Positions 1 through 12,100 of a DNA stretch of 17,207 nt are shown here, piece after piece. Below the pieces are notes generated by a model, which worked only from the letters and a program-made list of their open reading frames with translations, was not told the DNA's origin and made no database searches. Made by a program: the position numbers and the translations under genes. The number at the start of each line of letters is the position of its first letter. The stretch's first letter is position 1. The stretch lies in the NCBI GenBank assembly GCA_001799975.1, contig MGUQ01000019.1, positions 1 through 17,207 on the forward strand, in the 5' to 3' direction. This DNA comes from Elusimicrobia bacterium RIFCSPLOWO2_01_FULL_54_10 (lineage in GTDB: Bacteria; Elusimicrobiota; Elusimicrobia; 2-02-FULL-39-32).

Positions 1-3000
1 GCCATCAACCGCTTTATTGAAATCCGCGAACGCATCGGCATTCCCACCACTCAGGAAGACGTTCGGTTCATGGCGCAATACTACGATAGGATCCGCGCTG
101 AAAACCGCCAAACCTACATTGACGAGTATCAGCGCCTCCACGGGCAACCTCCGCCGGAACTCCAGGACCGGGATTTTATAGACAATACGAGTTTTATGAG
201 AGAAATCAATTTGAGGGCCGGAGAAGACCTCTTCCGCAAATTGACGGGGCATGAACTCAACGAAGCGGCCGCCTGGACGCAAGGCGATTGGGACCGTCTG
301 GAAACGGAGCTTGATGCCATCACTGCCGGCAGGCTGGCCAGGCCCCAAACTCCAGCCATGGACGCTTTTGAGCCGCTTGAGACAGGAGACAAGGCCTGGG
401 AAACCGTGAAGGAGCGCATCCACGGCGCCAGGTTCATCAAAGAAGGCTATATAAACTCCATCGGCGTCCGGACGGACGGTTTGGCGTACGAGCCCGTGTC
501 CAACTTGGACGCTCAATTCATCGGCACAACCTTTATCCTCAGATATGGCTTCACGCGCGAAGAAGTGCTCCAGCGTTTCAGTGAAGTCATGAGATACAAA
601 GTGGTGGGGATGATTTATAACCCCCTTCAGGTGACGGATGCGGCCGGAAACCGGGTGACCGGATATTCTCCCATGCAGAGAGGCGAAGATTCATCCTATG
701 TGACGCTGAGGGAAAAAGTGGTGGGGCCTCAGCAGGCCGCGGCCACCCCGCAGGAAAGACTGGTCAAGGCCATGCACACGGTGAGCCAGATGATCAAGTT
801 TTCAAGCTTGTCCAAAAGAATGGCTGAAAGCGAAAACCCCGTTCGTTTTAAGGATGACAGCACCATGGTGTCGGACAGCCTCCTCCAGGAAATGAGGCAA
901 AGGCTGGGCAATGAAGACGCACAATTGTTGAATCTGCCCGATGCATTCTGGCACAGCGGTTTTGCAAACCGTTTGATCGAGATCGGGCAGACCGATGAGA
1001 AGATCCTGAGGAATTGGCTGGTTGACGTCAACAAGCGCTCGGGCGGCTCTTTCCTCAAACAGCTTTATCCCGACCTTTTCTGGTATTCGGACTTGGGCGA
1101 ACAGGTTGATGAGTTCCAGCCGGGGGAACTTTATCTCTATGTTTTTTACAAGGACGCCGCGTTCATTCAAGAGCAGGCAAAGTTGTATCTTGGCCATTAC
1201 TTGGACACCGTCCAGCTTCAGCCGCTCGTCACGCTTCTGCGCAAAGGCCGCCCTGTTCTGGACAACTTCGCTCGCTGGAAAGGCGTGCCCGAATATTTCA
1301 AGACCTTGGCGGCAAAGGACACCGCCTATGTTGACATGGGGGAGGAGGGAAACCGCCAGCGCCTCCTTTTGAACTTGTGGCGCATCAATTTCAATGAGGT
1401 TCTCCCCAAGGACCGTCTCCTGGTAAAAGCGGATCAGCTCAATCAACTGCAGGATGTTTATGCCGCGGACGGAGGGCTTTCTCCGGGCAGGATCCACGGC
1501 ATGGCCGAAGAGTGGCTCGACCGCCAAGGGGGTCTGGAAAGAGACTTTGTGGATCTGGTGATTCAGGATTTCAGCGCGAGCGGGCGTCCCGCTTCCCAGC
1601 TTGACGCGGCAAAAAGAGAGCTTAATGATTACATGTCTCCCATGCTGATCTGGCTTGTGAAAGATCTCCCGGAGCGGCAGACCAAACAGAGAATAAAACT
1701 GCTGAAAGACGACAAGTATGCCAGAATCCGGGCCAAGTACACGCCGGACCTGCAACGGGAGCGCCAAGAACAAAGAAACGCTTTGAGAAGCGGGCTTCAG
1801 CTTGAAAATGACTATTTCACCTTGAGGCGTGAAATTGCAGAAAGGAATTTGGCGAGCTACGGCAATCAGCGTTTATTCATCTGGGAGATGGACCTCCTCA
1901 TCAAAGCCATGCAAAGCGAGGGATATTCCGTCGATCAAGTTCTTCAACTATACATCAATCTCAAAGCGGAATTGGCCAAGACATATAAGGAAGTCTTTAA
2001 CGCCGGCGAGCTTAATTTTGAGGAAGAAGGGCGCATCGGCGGCCTCTTGGGCCCCATTCTGCAAAAATGGAGCTTCATGGGATCCGGGAGCCAGGCGGCC
2101 ATTGAAAACGAGCTGGGTTTTACGGCCATACAAGGGAAGGACAGCGATTTAAGCGACATCAAGGAAATTTTTGACCGCACTAAGTTCCTTCAGGAAAATT
2201 TCGCTAAACTTGGAAGGAAGCTCACCTTTGACGAAGCCTATGTGATGGCCTACAACTCTTTCCAGTCTCGGATTGAAATTAAAGGGCTTCAGGTTTGGGT
2301 GGCCACCATTGAGCACTTGATTGCCCGGGCCAGGGCGCTCGGCATCGATGTCAATGACGATTACTTGACTCAAATTATTTTGACAGCGGACAGTTGGTAT
2401 TCTCTGGGCCTTACGGACCCCGCCAAAGCCAGACACTATGAGACCCAGGAATATAGAAACGCCGTTCAGACCGTCTTTGACCGCCCCCAGGTGAGAAACC
2501 TGCTTGCTAATTCGTCGTTTGGCAAGGTGATTTTGGATTCCCGGGACGCCATTGCTGCCCGAATGGAGCAGGCCAACATGAAACCCGCGCAGTTGGCGGC
2601 TGCCTTTGACAATTTCGTCAAGTTTTGGGGCTGGCTGGGGGAGCGCAGAGCCGAGGCCAACGCCATGGCCGCCACAGACCGGACGGGCACCATCCTGGGA
2701 ATTCCTGAAATTGAAGATCCGGGGCGCCTTTTGGTTTACTTGGACAATTCCTTCCTGGATGCTACCAAGCGGCTCAACCTTTTGGACATCATCGCTCAGC
2801 GTCAGATCCAGATGATCCGGGACGGCGCGGTCAAGTCCTATTTGGGACGCCGCCTGCCCGTGCCGGACCTTGAGACCCAGCGCCGGATACTGGAAACCGG
2901 GATGCGCGATGACATAGAAAGAACCATCAATATGGCGTATAAACAGCAAATTGATCCTTACTTGGAACCTTTTCTGCCGCAAGATTCTTCTGTTGACTAT

Positions 3001-3120
3001 AATTCCCTTTCAATGGGGGCCCTTATCAAAACCCTTTTGTTTGATCCCGCGCAAGCCGAATTGATCATCAAGAGCTGGCTGAGGGCCACGCTCAATTACG
3101 AAGTCAAAGGCCGGTGGGGA
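1..3120 (+). other. N-terminal unrecognised region of the giant protein, apparently helical and soluble
   Basis: About 1,040 residues with no hydrophobic span long enough for a membrane helix and no motif I can assign. The composition is rich in charged residues with frequent Leu/Ile heptad-like spacing, for example around 1621-2010, suggesting long helices or helical bundles. Short aromatic-rich stretches occur at 1081-1150 and 2611-2640. It precedes the first membrane spans and the GT84-like region. Cyclic glucan synthases also carry a helical N-terminal region before the transferase, but I do not see the characteristic sequence of that region here. Function unknown. Confidence 0.6.
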
Positions 3121-6100
3121 ATTGGACAGGGCTGGTTCAACATCGTAGGGCTATCAACTCTCATCACTGTTTTTATCGCTGTGGGCACTTTCTTTTGGGA
3201 TCTTGTTACCCAACGAGTTGATGCGCACAGCGGACTCAAGGCAAAGTGGAGAATTTTCAATTCATTGGTTATTTTCGGCGATCTTGTCTTCATGCTGGTC
3301 TGGCTTTCCGTGCATGACCTGACATTTATCAATCTTCATTTTGTATCTTTCGTTTTTCTGGCAAACCTTTATCTCATGTATCCGATTTTCTTAAAGCTTT
3401 TCAGCTTTTTCTATGTACTTAAGGATTTATTTGTGGAGCCGGCCGTGATCGGCCCGCGCATGGAGTATGACGATCACGGGCGCCTGCACATAAAGGGCAA
3501 ACCAGATTCCATTCCGGAGCTGTCCACTGCGGACGGCCAAATGAATGCGGTGTTCGTGTTGGACCACAAATATGGCGACCGCCATAATGTGGAATATCTT
3601 GCGGGGATGTTGAAGAGAAACCCTGGAATGATATTGATTTTGGGGTTAACGGATCCCAAACGGGGTCTAAATTATGCTGGGTATACTGATGAAGAACTTT
3701 ACGATGATGAAGGAAATTCAAAGATTAAAGATGACCCCTGGCCGCCGCTTACAGACAGAGTTGAAAGAGACCGCGCTACTCGGGAACAGATTCGCCAAAA
3801 CCTGGCGCCGTTGCTTGATCAGTATCCGGACAGAGTCTTCACGTTGATGTACCATGAATTCACAAGGTATGACAAGCCTTTTGTCTATCAAGCGGCGATC
3901 AATTGGCTTTGCACCGGCAATCCAAACTTCCATTATCCGGATGGACATCCTTTTCCCCTCTGGGAAGGAATCAACCAAAAGCAGGGCCGTCCGGTGGATG
4001 TCATCACGGGAGTTTTTACGGCGGCGGGCACTGTGGAACCCATCACACACTCCTCTGTTGATGCAATTCGATATGACCCCAATCTTGGAAGGTCCAGAGT
4101 CAAAAATTTTCTTGTCAAAGACATTGAAATCGATGTCCCGGCTCAAGAGGCGACAAAACTTTTCATGAAAATGAATGATCCCGCCTCAGATCCTTGGACA
4201 ATCCTCCAGCCCCGGGTCCGTTTCCGCAACGAAGACGATTCCTTGAGGACTTTGGCGGAAGCCTTCGCACAGAAAGCTCTTTGGTTCAACAACCAGGCCA
4301 TCATGGGAGTTCACGGGGAAGTCCGAGGCTCCGGAAAATTTGGCATTAAAGTGGATCAATATTACAACCAGGTGGTGAGGCCTTCAATCAATCCTGACGG
4401 AAGTAGGTCTCCCGGAAGATATTTTGAACATGCCGTGCAAACCAGCGAGCAGTTCAGGGGCGGAGTTTGGGGGGGAGCTGGGTGGGCTGCCTCCATGCTA
4501 TTGTTGGCGGGTCTGGGTATTGGGCTGTTTTGGTTCAACCTCATCCTAGGGTTGATTGCGGCAATTCCCATTTTTCTCCTGGCCATGCTGATCACTAGTT
4601 TTTGGCCCACGGAACCCAACACAGGCACGCCCAGGGCCATAATGAGCCATGATGAATATGAATCCAATTTCGCTCCCATGGCTCTCGTGGACGATGTGCT
4701 GATCACGGATGCCGCCCTGAGCAATTATCTGGAATGGGTGGGTCTGCTTTATAAATGGTCCGGCAATTTCGATGCGTTTACTCTATTTTCAAGGTTTAGA
4801 AGGGCCATTCATTACGGCGTTTCCAGCCGTTTCTTCAACAATTTGGTTTTAAGGGGCTTGGTGGGCACCGCTCTCTTTTCCATTATCTTTATTGCTGGCG
4901 GTTTTGCCGTGAATCTCCCAGGAGTTGAAGGCATTCGGATCCCCTTTTTGGCTGAATTCCTTTATGGTTTCGCAATGATCATTCTCCTTCATGATAAGGA
5001 CACTTCTCCCACGATCAAACATATAAGCAAGGTTGGCCGTTTACCCGGGGCATTAATGTTCGCGGCCACAGTTCTTGGCGGATGGTTTTTTCCGGGAACG
5101 TTTATTTTTGTGGTAGGCATCATGGTGGTTTTGCAATTGCTCATGCCCAACAATAGGCTTCATTTCCTATATTCTCTAATGGGATTGTCGGATGACTTGA
5201 GCTCAACCGGGTATGGACGCCCCTTTCCGCAAGAACATCGATTGGCCAGAATTCTCTTATCCCCCTTCGCATTTATCAACATCGCTCTCTGGGCCTTATG
5301 GGAAGCTTTCACCTCAACTCTCAATCTGCTTCCTTTCATGTTTTTTGTTTGGCGCTTTATTAAGCGCGGGATCAAAAATATCTGGAAACTGACGGTCTTG
5401 AGGGAAAATCTCACGTGGGGCAACGAAGATGTTCCCAAAAATAATTTCATGCATTTTCATTGGTTCTTCAGAACCCCGGTCATTGCCGGGCTTTCGCTTT
5501 TATTTTTGACCATGGCGTCGGGATGGATGCCTTATATGGGCCTGGGATGGCTGCAATTATCTTTTGAAGCCCAAAGAAATATTATGCTGGGCCTGTTGCT
5601 TTTCGATATGACCTACGTCATGTGGGGACGGCAGCCCACAACCTCGCCTGCGGTGCGTTTTCTGTATTGGGCCCTTGAGGCGTTTTTGTTCTTTGCCATC
5701 TATTTTTTCGCTCCGTTCCTTGGGGCGTTCATTGACCAGCATTGGCTGATGAGAGGCTTGACGCTGATCCTCACCTTTATCGGCGGAGGCGTTGTGGCTT
5801 ATGTCACCAGCCATCTCTATACCGGTAGAAAAACCCGCCCTGTCGCGGCGGCCATGTCTTTCGTGGTGATAAGTTTCATCTTTATATATTTTGCCAATGC
5901 CGAATCCATTCCTGGATTGGCGGAGTGGCTAAAAAATGTGAACCTTTCCATTTTTGTTTTCCAGCCCATGGCGGATGGAATGTCTGTTGGAGTGAGCCCT
6001 CAAGGCCTGGGGCGCATGCTGGGAACAAACCCTCTTTTCATGGCGTTGCACGCAATGATTATGGGGAGCTTTGTTCTTTATCTTCTGCTTTGGCCGGTTA

Positions 6101-9100
6101 CCGGTTTGATAAGGCTGGTGCGCGGCGCACGGCCCAAGCCGCGGGTTCCTGCCGCCGCTTTCGCGCCCATGGTTTTTCTGCCTTTTATGGCCTCACCACA
6201 AAATTACTCCGCATTTTGGTCTTGGCAAATCCCATTTATATATCAATTTTCTCCGATCACTCAATCATTGATACAGTTGTTGGCGCCGGTGGTCATTTTC
6301 CTGGTTATCGCGGTGATCGTATTTTTATTTACACAGCATCTTCGCAAACGATATGGCTGGGATAAACATGATGGCGGCGACGATGATGATTATCGAGGCA
6401 GAAGCGGCGGCATGGGCGGGGGTGCGATGACGGGCGGCTTTGTGCGTCCCAGGGACTCAAAATGGGCCGCGGCCGCTTCTTTGGGAGCGGGGGGGATTGC
6501 GCTTGCGGTTCATTCATGGGTGATGATCACTTTCGGGTGGGTTCCCGTCGTCATATTTTCCGTTTCAGCTGTGCTTGCCATCAACCGGCAGAAAAAAAGC
6601 ATGCCCCTTTGGCTGGAGGCGGTTCTCAAGGCATCTCTCGTCTTTCACCCGCTTCTTGGGGCGGCGTTCATGACTTATCAGGCTTCAGCCATAAACCGGG
6701 CCAAGGAAAAGGCCAATGCCTGGCTGGCAAAAAGCGGGAAAAACCGGGGGGCTGACCTGCCCACGAAAGCCGAGCTTGAGGCTCTCAAGGCGCGGTTAGG
6801 GATTGATCCCGACATTCAAATCCTGCACAGCACTGACGAGACAAATGAAGTTGCCTATGTTCTGCCTCACGAAGCCCAAGACCGCATCATCCGCATCGAT
6901 TACCGCGCTTTCACTTCCCTTCCGTTGTTCCTGCAAAGAAGCATTCTTAAAGACCACGAAATCGCCCATTTTGCCTCTCCCAATGAAATCCCGGCTTATA
7001 CCCGGCAGATTTTAAACGCGCCCGGAAAACTTTTTGGCGCGGCACCTCAAACCATCCGCTTCCCGCGAGTCGTTTCCTCTTCACGATACGCATACCACAC
7101 CGTCCTGCGGGGGATTACCGTTATCCTCATTGCGGCCATCTTACTGCCCCTTAGCATCATCGGCCAGGGACGAGTTCAATTCGCCCGGGATTATCGACAA
7201 GAAGAACTGTTGAATGATAGTACCGTTCGGGAGAGGTTTATCAATGAGGTATTAATTGCCGAAGCCAAGTTCCATCAGGCGGGTGTGGGATATAACGATG
7301 TGACCGGTCTCACTTATGACGGGCACTCGATAAATTTTGAAACAGGGGAGCTTATAGGCGCGCCCAGAATGTGGAGCGCGGCCTCCAAGGAGTCGATACA
7401 CGTCATGCTCTTGGCATTGGCTATCTCGGGCTCAACCCGGGCGCAATTATTCATTTCACCGGATAATCCCGCCGCCGCCAGGGCGAAAGCTCTGGATATT
7501 CTGGCCAAGAAAATGACCAGCTATGAGAAGTTCAACCGGGAGTATCCCGGGTTTGGCGGCTTCCTTCCCTGGTTTCTCAATCAGAATGCCGGCATGCGCC
7601 CCACGGACGATTGGCAAAACCGCGTCCCGGGTTTGGACAACGGCATGCTCGCATGGTCCTTGTTCTTGGCAGCGGATGTTCACGCTCAGCAAGGCAATCT
7701 TGCCCTGGGAAACCGGTATCGAAATTATTGGCAGCTCATGGCCAGGAACGCTCCGGCCGTTTTCTATGACGCTTCAACGGGAAAAGTAAGAGCGGAGGCC
7801 AGAATAGGCAACACGAGAGCGGCGCCGGCGACGGCAAACTATTCCAACAATCAAGAAGGCTATTGGTTGGATGATCCATATGAAGGGGAGCTCCTGGTTC
7901 TGTTCATGTCCTGCTTCAGCAATATGCCTCAAGCCCAAATTGACCGCATCTGGCAGGAAAAAAGCCTCGTCCGCTCCGCATATCGCACGCAGGACGGCCA
8001 AAGAATCACCGTGCGCCAAGGACATTGGTATTCTTCACACGAAATGTTGAACAGTCTTATTGCTCCCTATATTGACGACCCGCTTATCCGCAGGGTGTTA
8101 GCACTGGGGGAGAAAGCCCGCACATGGCACTCCGCTGAAAACGGAATCCCGGGGCTTTTTGCTTCCACGCACGAACCTGTGGCCGGCAATGTCTCGCCTC
8201 TGTATGTCAGCGAAATTGGAGTTCCTTCGATTGCCGCGCAAGCCGTGGAAAGGCAGGACATTGTGGCGCCTTATGCGGCGTTCCCCGTGATTGCCATGGA
8301 TGAAAAAACAGGAATAGCTTGGTATCAAACAATGCTTTCTGGCCCCAAGATGCAAGGGCCCTATGGCGCCACCGAGTCCGCGCATGTAAATGGCCAACGA
8401 ATAGCTCCTCTCCTCACGTGGGATGGGAAAGACACAACCATTCTTGCGATCGTTGGGAATTCCACTCAGATGATGGGGGACGCCTTGAAACGGGCTTCGG
8501 TTTACACGCGTTTTATACAATTAATTGGGAGAAAATACCGGTCGGTTTTTGGAAGCGCTCCCTTAGAAGGGGAAGATTTGCCTTTCAGGACGCCGACGGC
8601 CGCAATTCCACTTGCAATGCCGGACTTTAGTCCCCCGTCCGCAATAGCGTCCATAGATGTTTTGGAAGGAACCGAATTCCAGGGCCAGGGAGAGCTTTTC
8701 GCTTTGCACATGAGAAACGCCAACAGTCTCGTTCTGCCGGCAGTGAGGGGCTATATCTGGAACAGCATCACTCCCGTGGATGTCAAAGCCAATCCCTGGA
8801 TCACCTTAAACGTTCAGACGGCAGGGGGCGGGGGGCGGGGCATTTATATAGAGATTAAAAATACTGATGACACCGTGGTGAGCGGAGAAAGGGTGCGGAT
8901 TGAATTCCCCAACACCGGAGGCCAGCATAAATTATTTTCAATCAACATGGGTCCCTTGCTTAAAACACCAAACACTCGCGCCGCCATCTTCGCATATTCG
9001 GACCCTGAAGTAATCATTGATTTTCAGAAACCCGTCAGCGCCTTTACGGCTCAGATGCCCGCAGGAAGCCAGGCTTTGAGTTGGGACGGCAGACGGTTTG

Positions 9101-12100
9101 GCATCGTACAAGGCGCCGTTGCCGCGGCGGCAGGCGCGGCAGGGACCCGAGCGGCGTTAAATTTGCTGGACAGGATAAATTTTGTGAACACCGGCTTAAA
9201 TTTAAGACAAGACCGCAACCTAATCATCGGCCCCGGCAACGGGTTTGCCTGGGCGCTTGTCCCTCCCACTCTCCAGCCCACACTCACGGCGCGCCAGCAG
9301 TTGTCCATCACCGTTAAATCAGATGCCGAAGCTGAAATATGGCTTGAGCTTAAAAACACAGATGCCGATGAAAAAGCCATTGCTCAGACGGAGCTCAGGT
9401 TCGGTGTCCCGAAAATCAAGGTTCAAATCCCCAACACGAACGGCCAGTTTAGGACTATTCAGGTTCCTTTGCAGATGCTCCCCGGCGTGAGAAACAAAAG
9501 GCTTAAAGTGATTGCGATATCTGATCCCTCGGGCGCACGAGTTGAAATTTCAGACATATCATTTCCGGGTTCGTCAGTCGCGGGCAATGTCCGCCCCTTC
9601 AACGTCATTTACAAGGGCGCTTTGGCATGGGTACTGGCGGGATTAACTGGATTACTTATTGTTATTCCCGGTTTAGCAGGCTGGGACTGGGTTCCGGCCG
9701 TCATAAGTTATTTGGGAGCGATTGTCATGGGCGTCGCGGCCCTGCCCCACATGAGCCAATTCATTTTGGCGGTTTTGACCAGAATGGCATGGGCAGCTCT
9801 GTTTATTTTTGGCGTCCGCGCCCAGAAAATTGGTATCGATGAACAGCAAGCAATTAAGGACGCCCTGGGACCAAAGCTTAAGGAATTGCAAATTCTTGAA
9901 CAGGCAGATATGAATGATGTGGGTGGATTCTTCGGGCACTATGGGCTCACGAAGGATGCAAATGGCATTGTTTATCTCCCAAACTGGCTTGCTGCCAGGT
10001 GGGGCAACGCGGTTTTAGACAAGCTCCGGGCAAATCTTCTGGCCATCGTCCTTTCCCGCGAGCGTGCGCGATTGGAAGGAAAATCCACCCTTCAAATTGA
10101 TCTAGCCCAGTCCTTGTCCCCGTTTATCCGCTTATATAAATTTGTCGTCTCTCCGCTCCGCACCGGAGCCATAGTTGGCTCCAAAGGTGCTGGCATGACG
10201 CTTTCCCAAATTCAGGAAGCATTGCAAATCTCTGTGCTCCAAGGTGGAGCCCCATACTTAAACCTGGATCAAATCTCTGAAATATTGAGACTGATTGAAT
10301 CAGGAAAATTGAGTCAGGGTGAAATTGTGGATGTGATTAATTCCGACGATCGCGTAATCACGAGCATTGGCCGGGACATCGCCCATGCTTACGGTATTCG
10401 CCACAGGACGGCAAACATTTTGATCAGAACTCCGGAAGGAAAGTTTATATTCCAAGTGCGGGCTCACCACAAGAAGGCATATCCTTACGGATTATCCGCC
10501 TATGGAGGGCATTTGCTAAAGGGGGAGACCTACGACGAGGCAAGGAACGGCGAAATGGTGCAAGAGCTGGGCTTTGCGGACGGGTATAAGCTCAAGGGAC
10601 AGTTTGTTTCGTTGGGACAACCCGGGTCCTTCAAATCGCCGGACTGGGATCGCAAAAACATCGACCTGCGGTCCTGGGATGTTTATGAAGCGCCTAGCGA
10701 AGAAGTCGACCTTATAAGAAAGAATGCTGCTGAAGTTGAGGAGTATAAAAAGTCACATACAAGACAAGAGTTTGAGGATTGGCTTGTCAGCCAAGCAAAG
10801 AGCGCCAGTGGACGCGGAGAGGTATATGCTGTGGTCGAGTTGAGTCTGGATGAAGTCGTCAGAATTGCCAGTCAAGGGCATATCGAAATTCCACATTCGT
10901 TTGTGGACGGCATTCAGACGATCCGGTCTCAGCCTTCTGCAGATTCATTGGGTCATTTTATAGGCCAACAAGAGAATGTGGAATTGATCAAGGCATCTTC
11001 AAAACCCACTGATCTGTCGAGTCAAATAGAAACCATGCGCAAAGAGTTCAAAGTTTGGAAAAATTGGGCTTTATCCTATGCCGAGGAATATAAGAAAACG
11101 CATCCAAATGCCGACGAAGAGAATGTTCAATTGGTGGGCAAAACTATTGTTCAGGAAATTGAAGAAGATATATATGAGCCTTTGTTGATGGCTCTGGACA
11201 AAATTGAGAAAAAAGTTAAATCCAGGGAAATCGATCCGACAAACGTAACCTTAAAGTTATCGCGGAATGGTGAAGAAGGCAAGATAGGTTTTTCACGCGA
11301 GGCACGCGTGGCAAGCTTGGCCATGAAGGGGAATCCCTGGCAGATGGGCCATCTGTTTATGGCGCTTGAAGCCATTGGGGAGCATGGTATGGATAAAATC
11401 ATATTGATCGTTGACAATGGAGATCCTAGAAAGCTTGATTTATCAACATTGACATTTCGAGACAAAATGACAATTGATCTGGTAGAAAAACTCAGCCCGT
11501 TTGTGGAATATTCACAAATTTTTAAGGACGAGTTTGACCTGGATTCTTATGACGGCGAAAGGGCGATATTCCGCCTTTCAAAGTGGAATAAAGGGCTTAA
11601 CGTCAAATGGTTTCATTTTGCAGGTTCCGATCATCGTCCGTGGTTTACGGCAGCCGGAAAACCGGATGTGGCGCAAAAGATGGTATTGGGAATGACCGAT
11701 GCGGGAACGTTAGCGAATCAGGATGATGCGTATTTCGGACAAAATATGGGGGTTATTTTTTCTGAACGGCCGGGCAAGGATCGCTTTGACAGAACTAAGG
11801 ACGAAAACGGCTTGGACGAGCTGGACCGTTTACAGGCGCTAGCCAACGCGTATTTAGCTGAGCATGGACTGAGTGACAAAAATTTGGAAATATTGACAAT
11901 CTTTCAGTTTGCCAATACGTCATCCACCCGAATTCGTGAAAAAGGCCACTGGTGGACAGTTCCCAAACCCATTTTTGAGCAAGCAGAAATAATCCGTCTG
12001 GCGGCGTGGGGATATCAGGACAATCCACCATCAGAAGGCGAGTTGATTGATCGCGATGACAGAGAAAGATTAACCAGTATTCGCACTGCGCCGAATCGCG

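Noticed and set aside
70..72. ATG at 70 as the start of the giant protein
   Set aside because: The frame is open through base 1 with the same type of sequence and no ribosome binding site is visible before 70, so the start is probably outside the window.
802..2982. Long open frames on the minus strand (802-1773 and 2149-2982)
   Set aside because: They lie fully opposite the uninterrupted + frame, have no convincing ribosome site or recognisable motif, and look like shadows produced by the codon pattern of the giant gene.
4457..4486. G-rich tracts (also 8824-8840) as quadruplexes or slippery frameshift sites
   Set aside because: They encode Gly/Trp-rich parts of the protein in the correct frame, the frame continues past them unchanged, and nothing else suggests a regulatory role.
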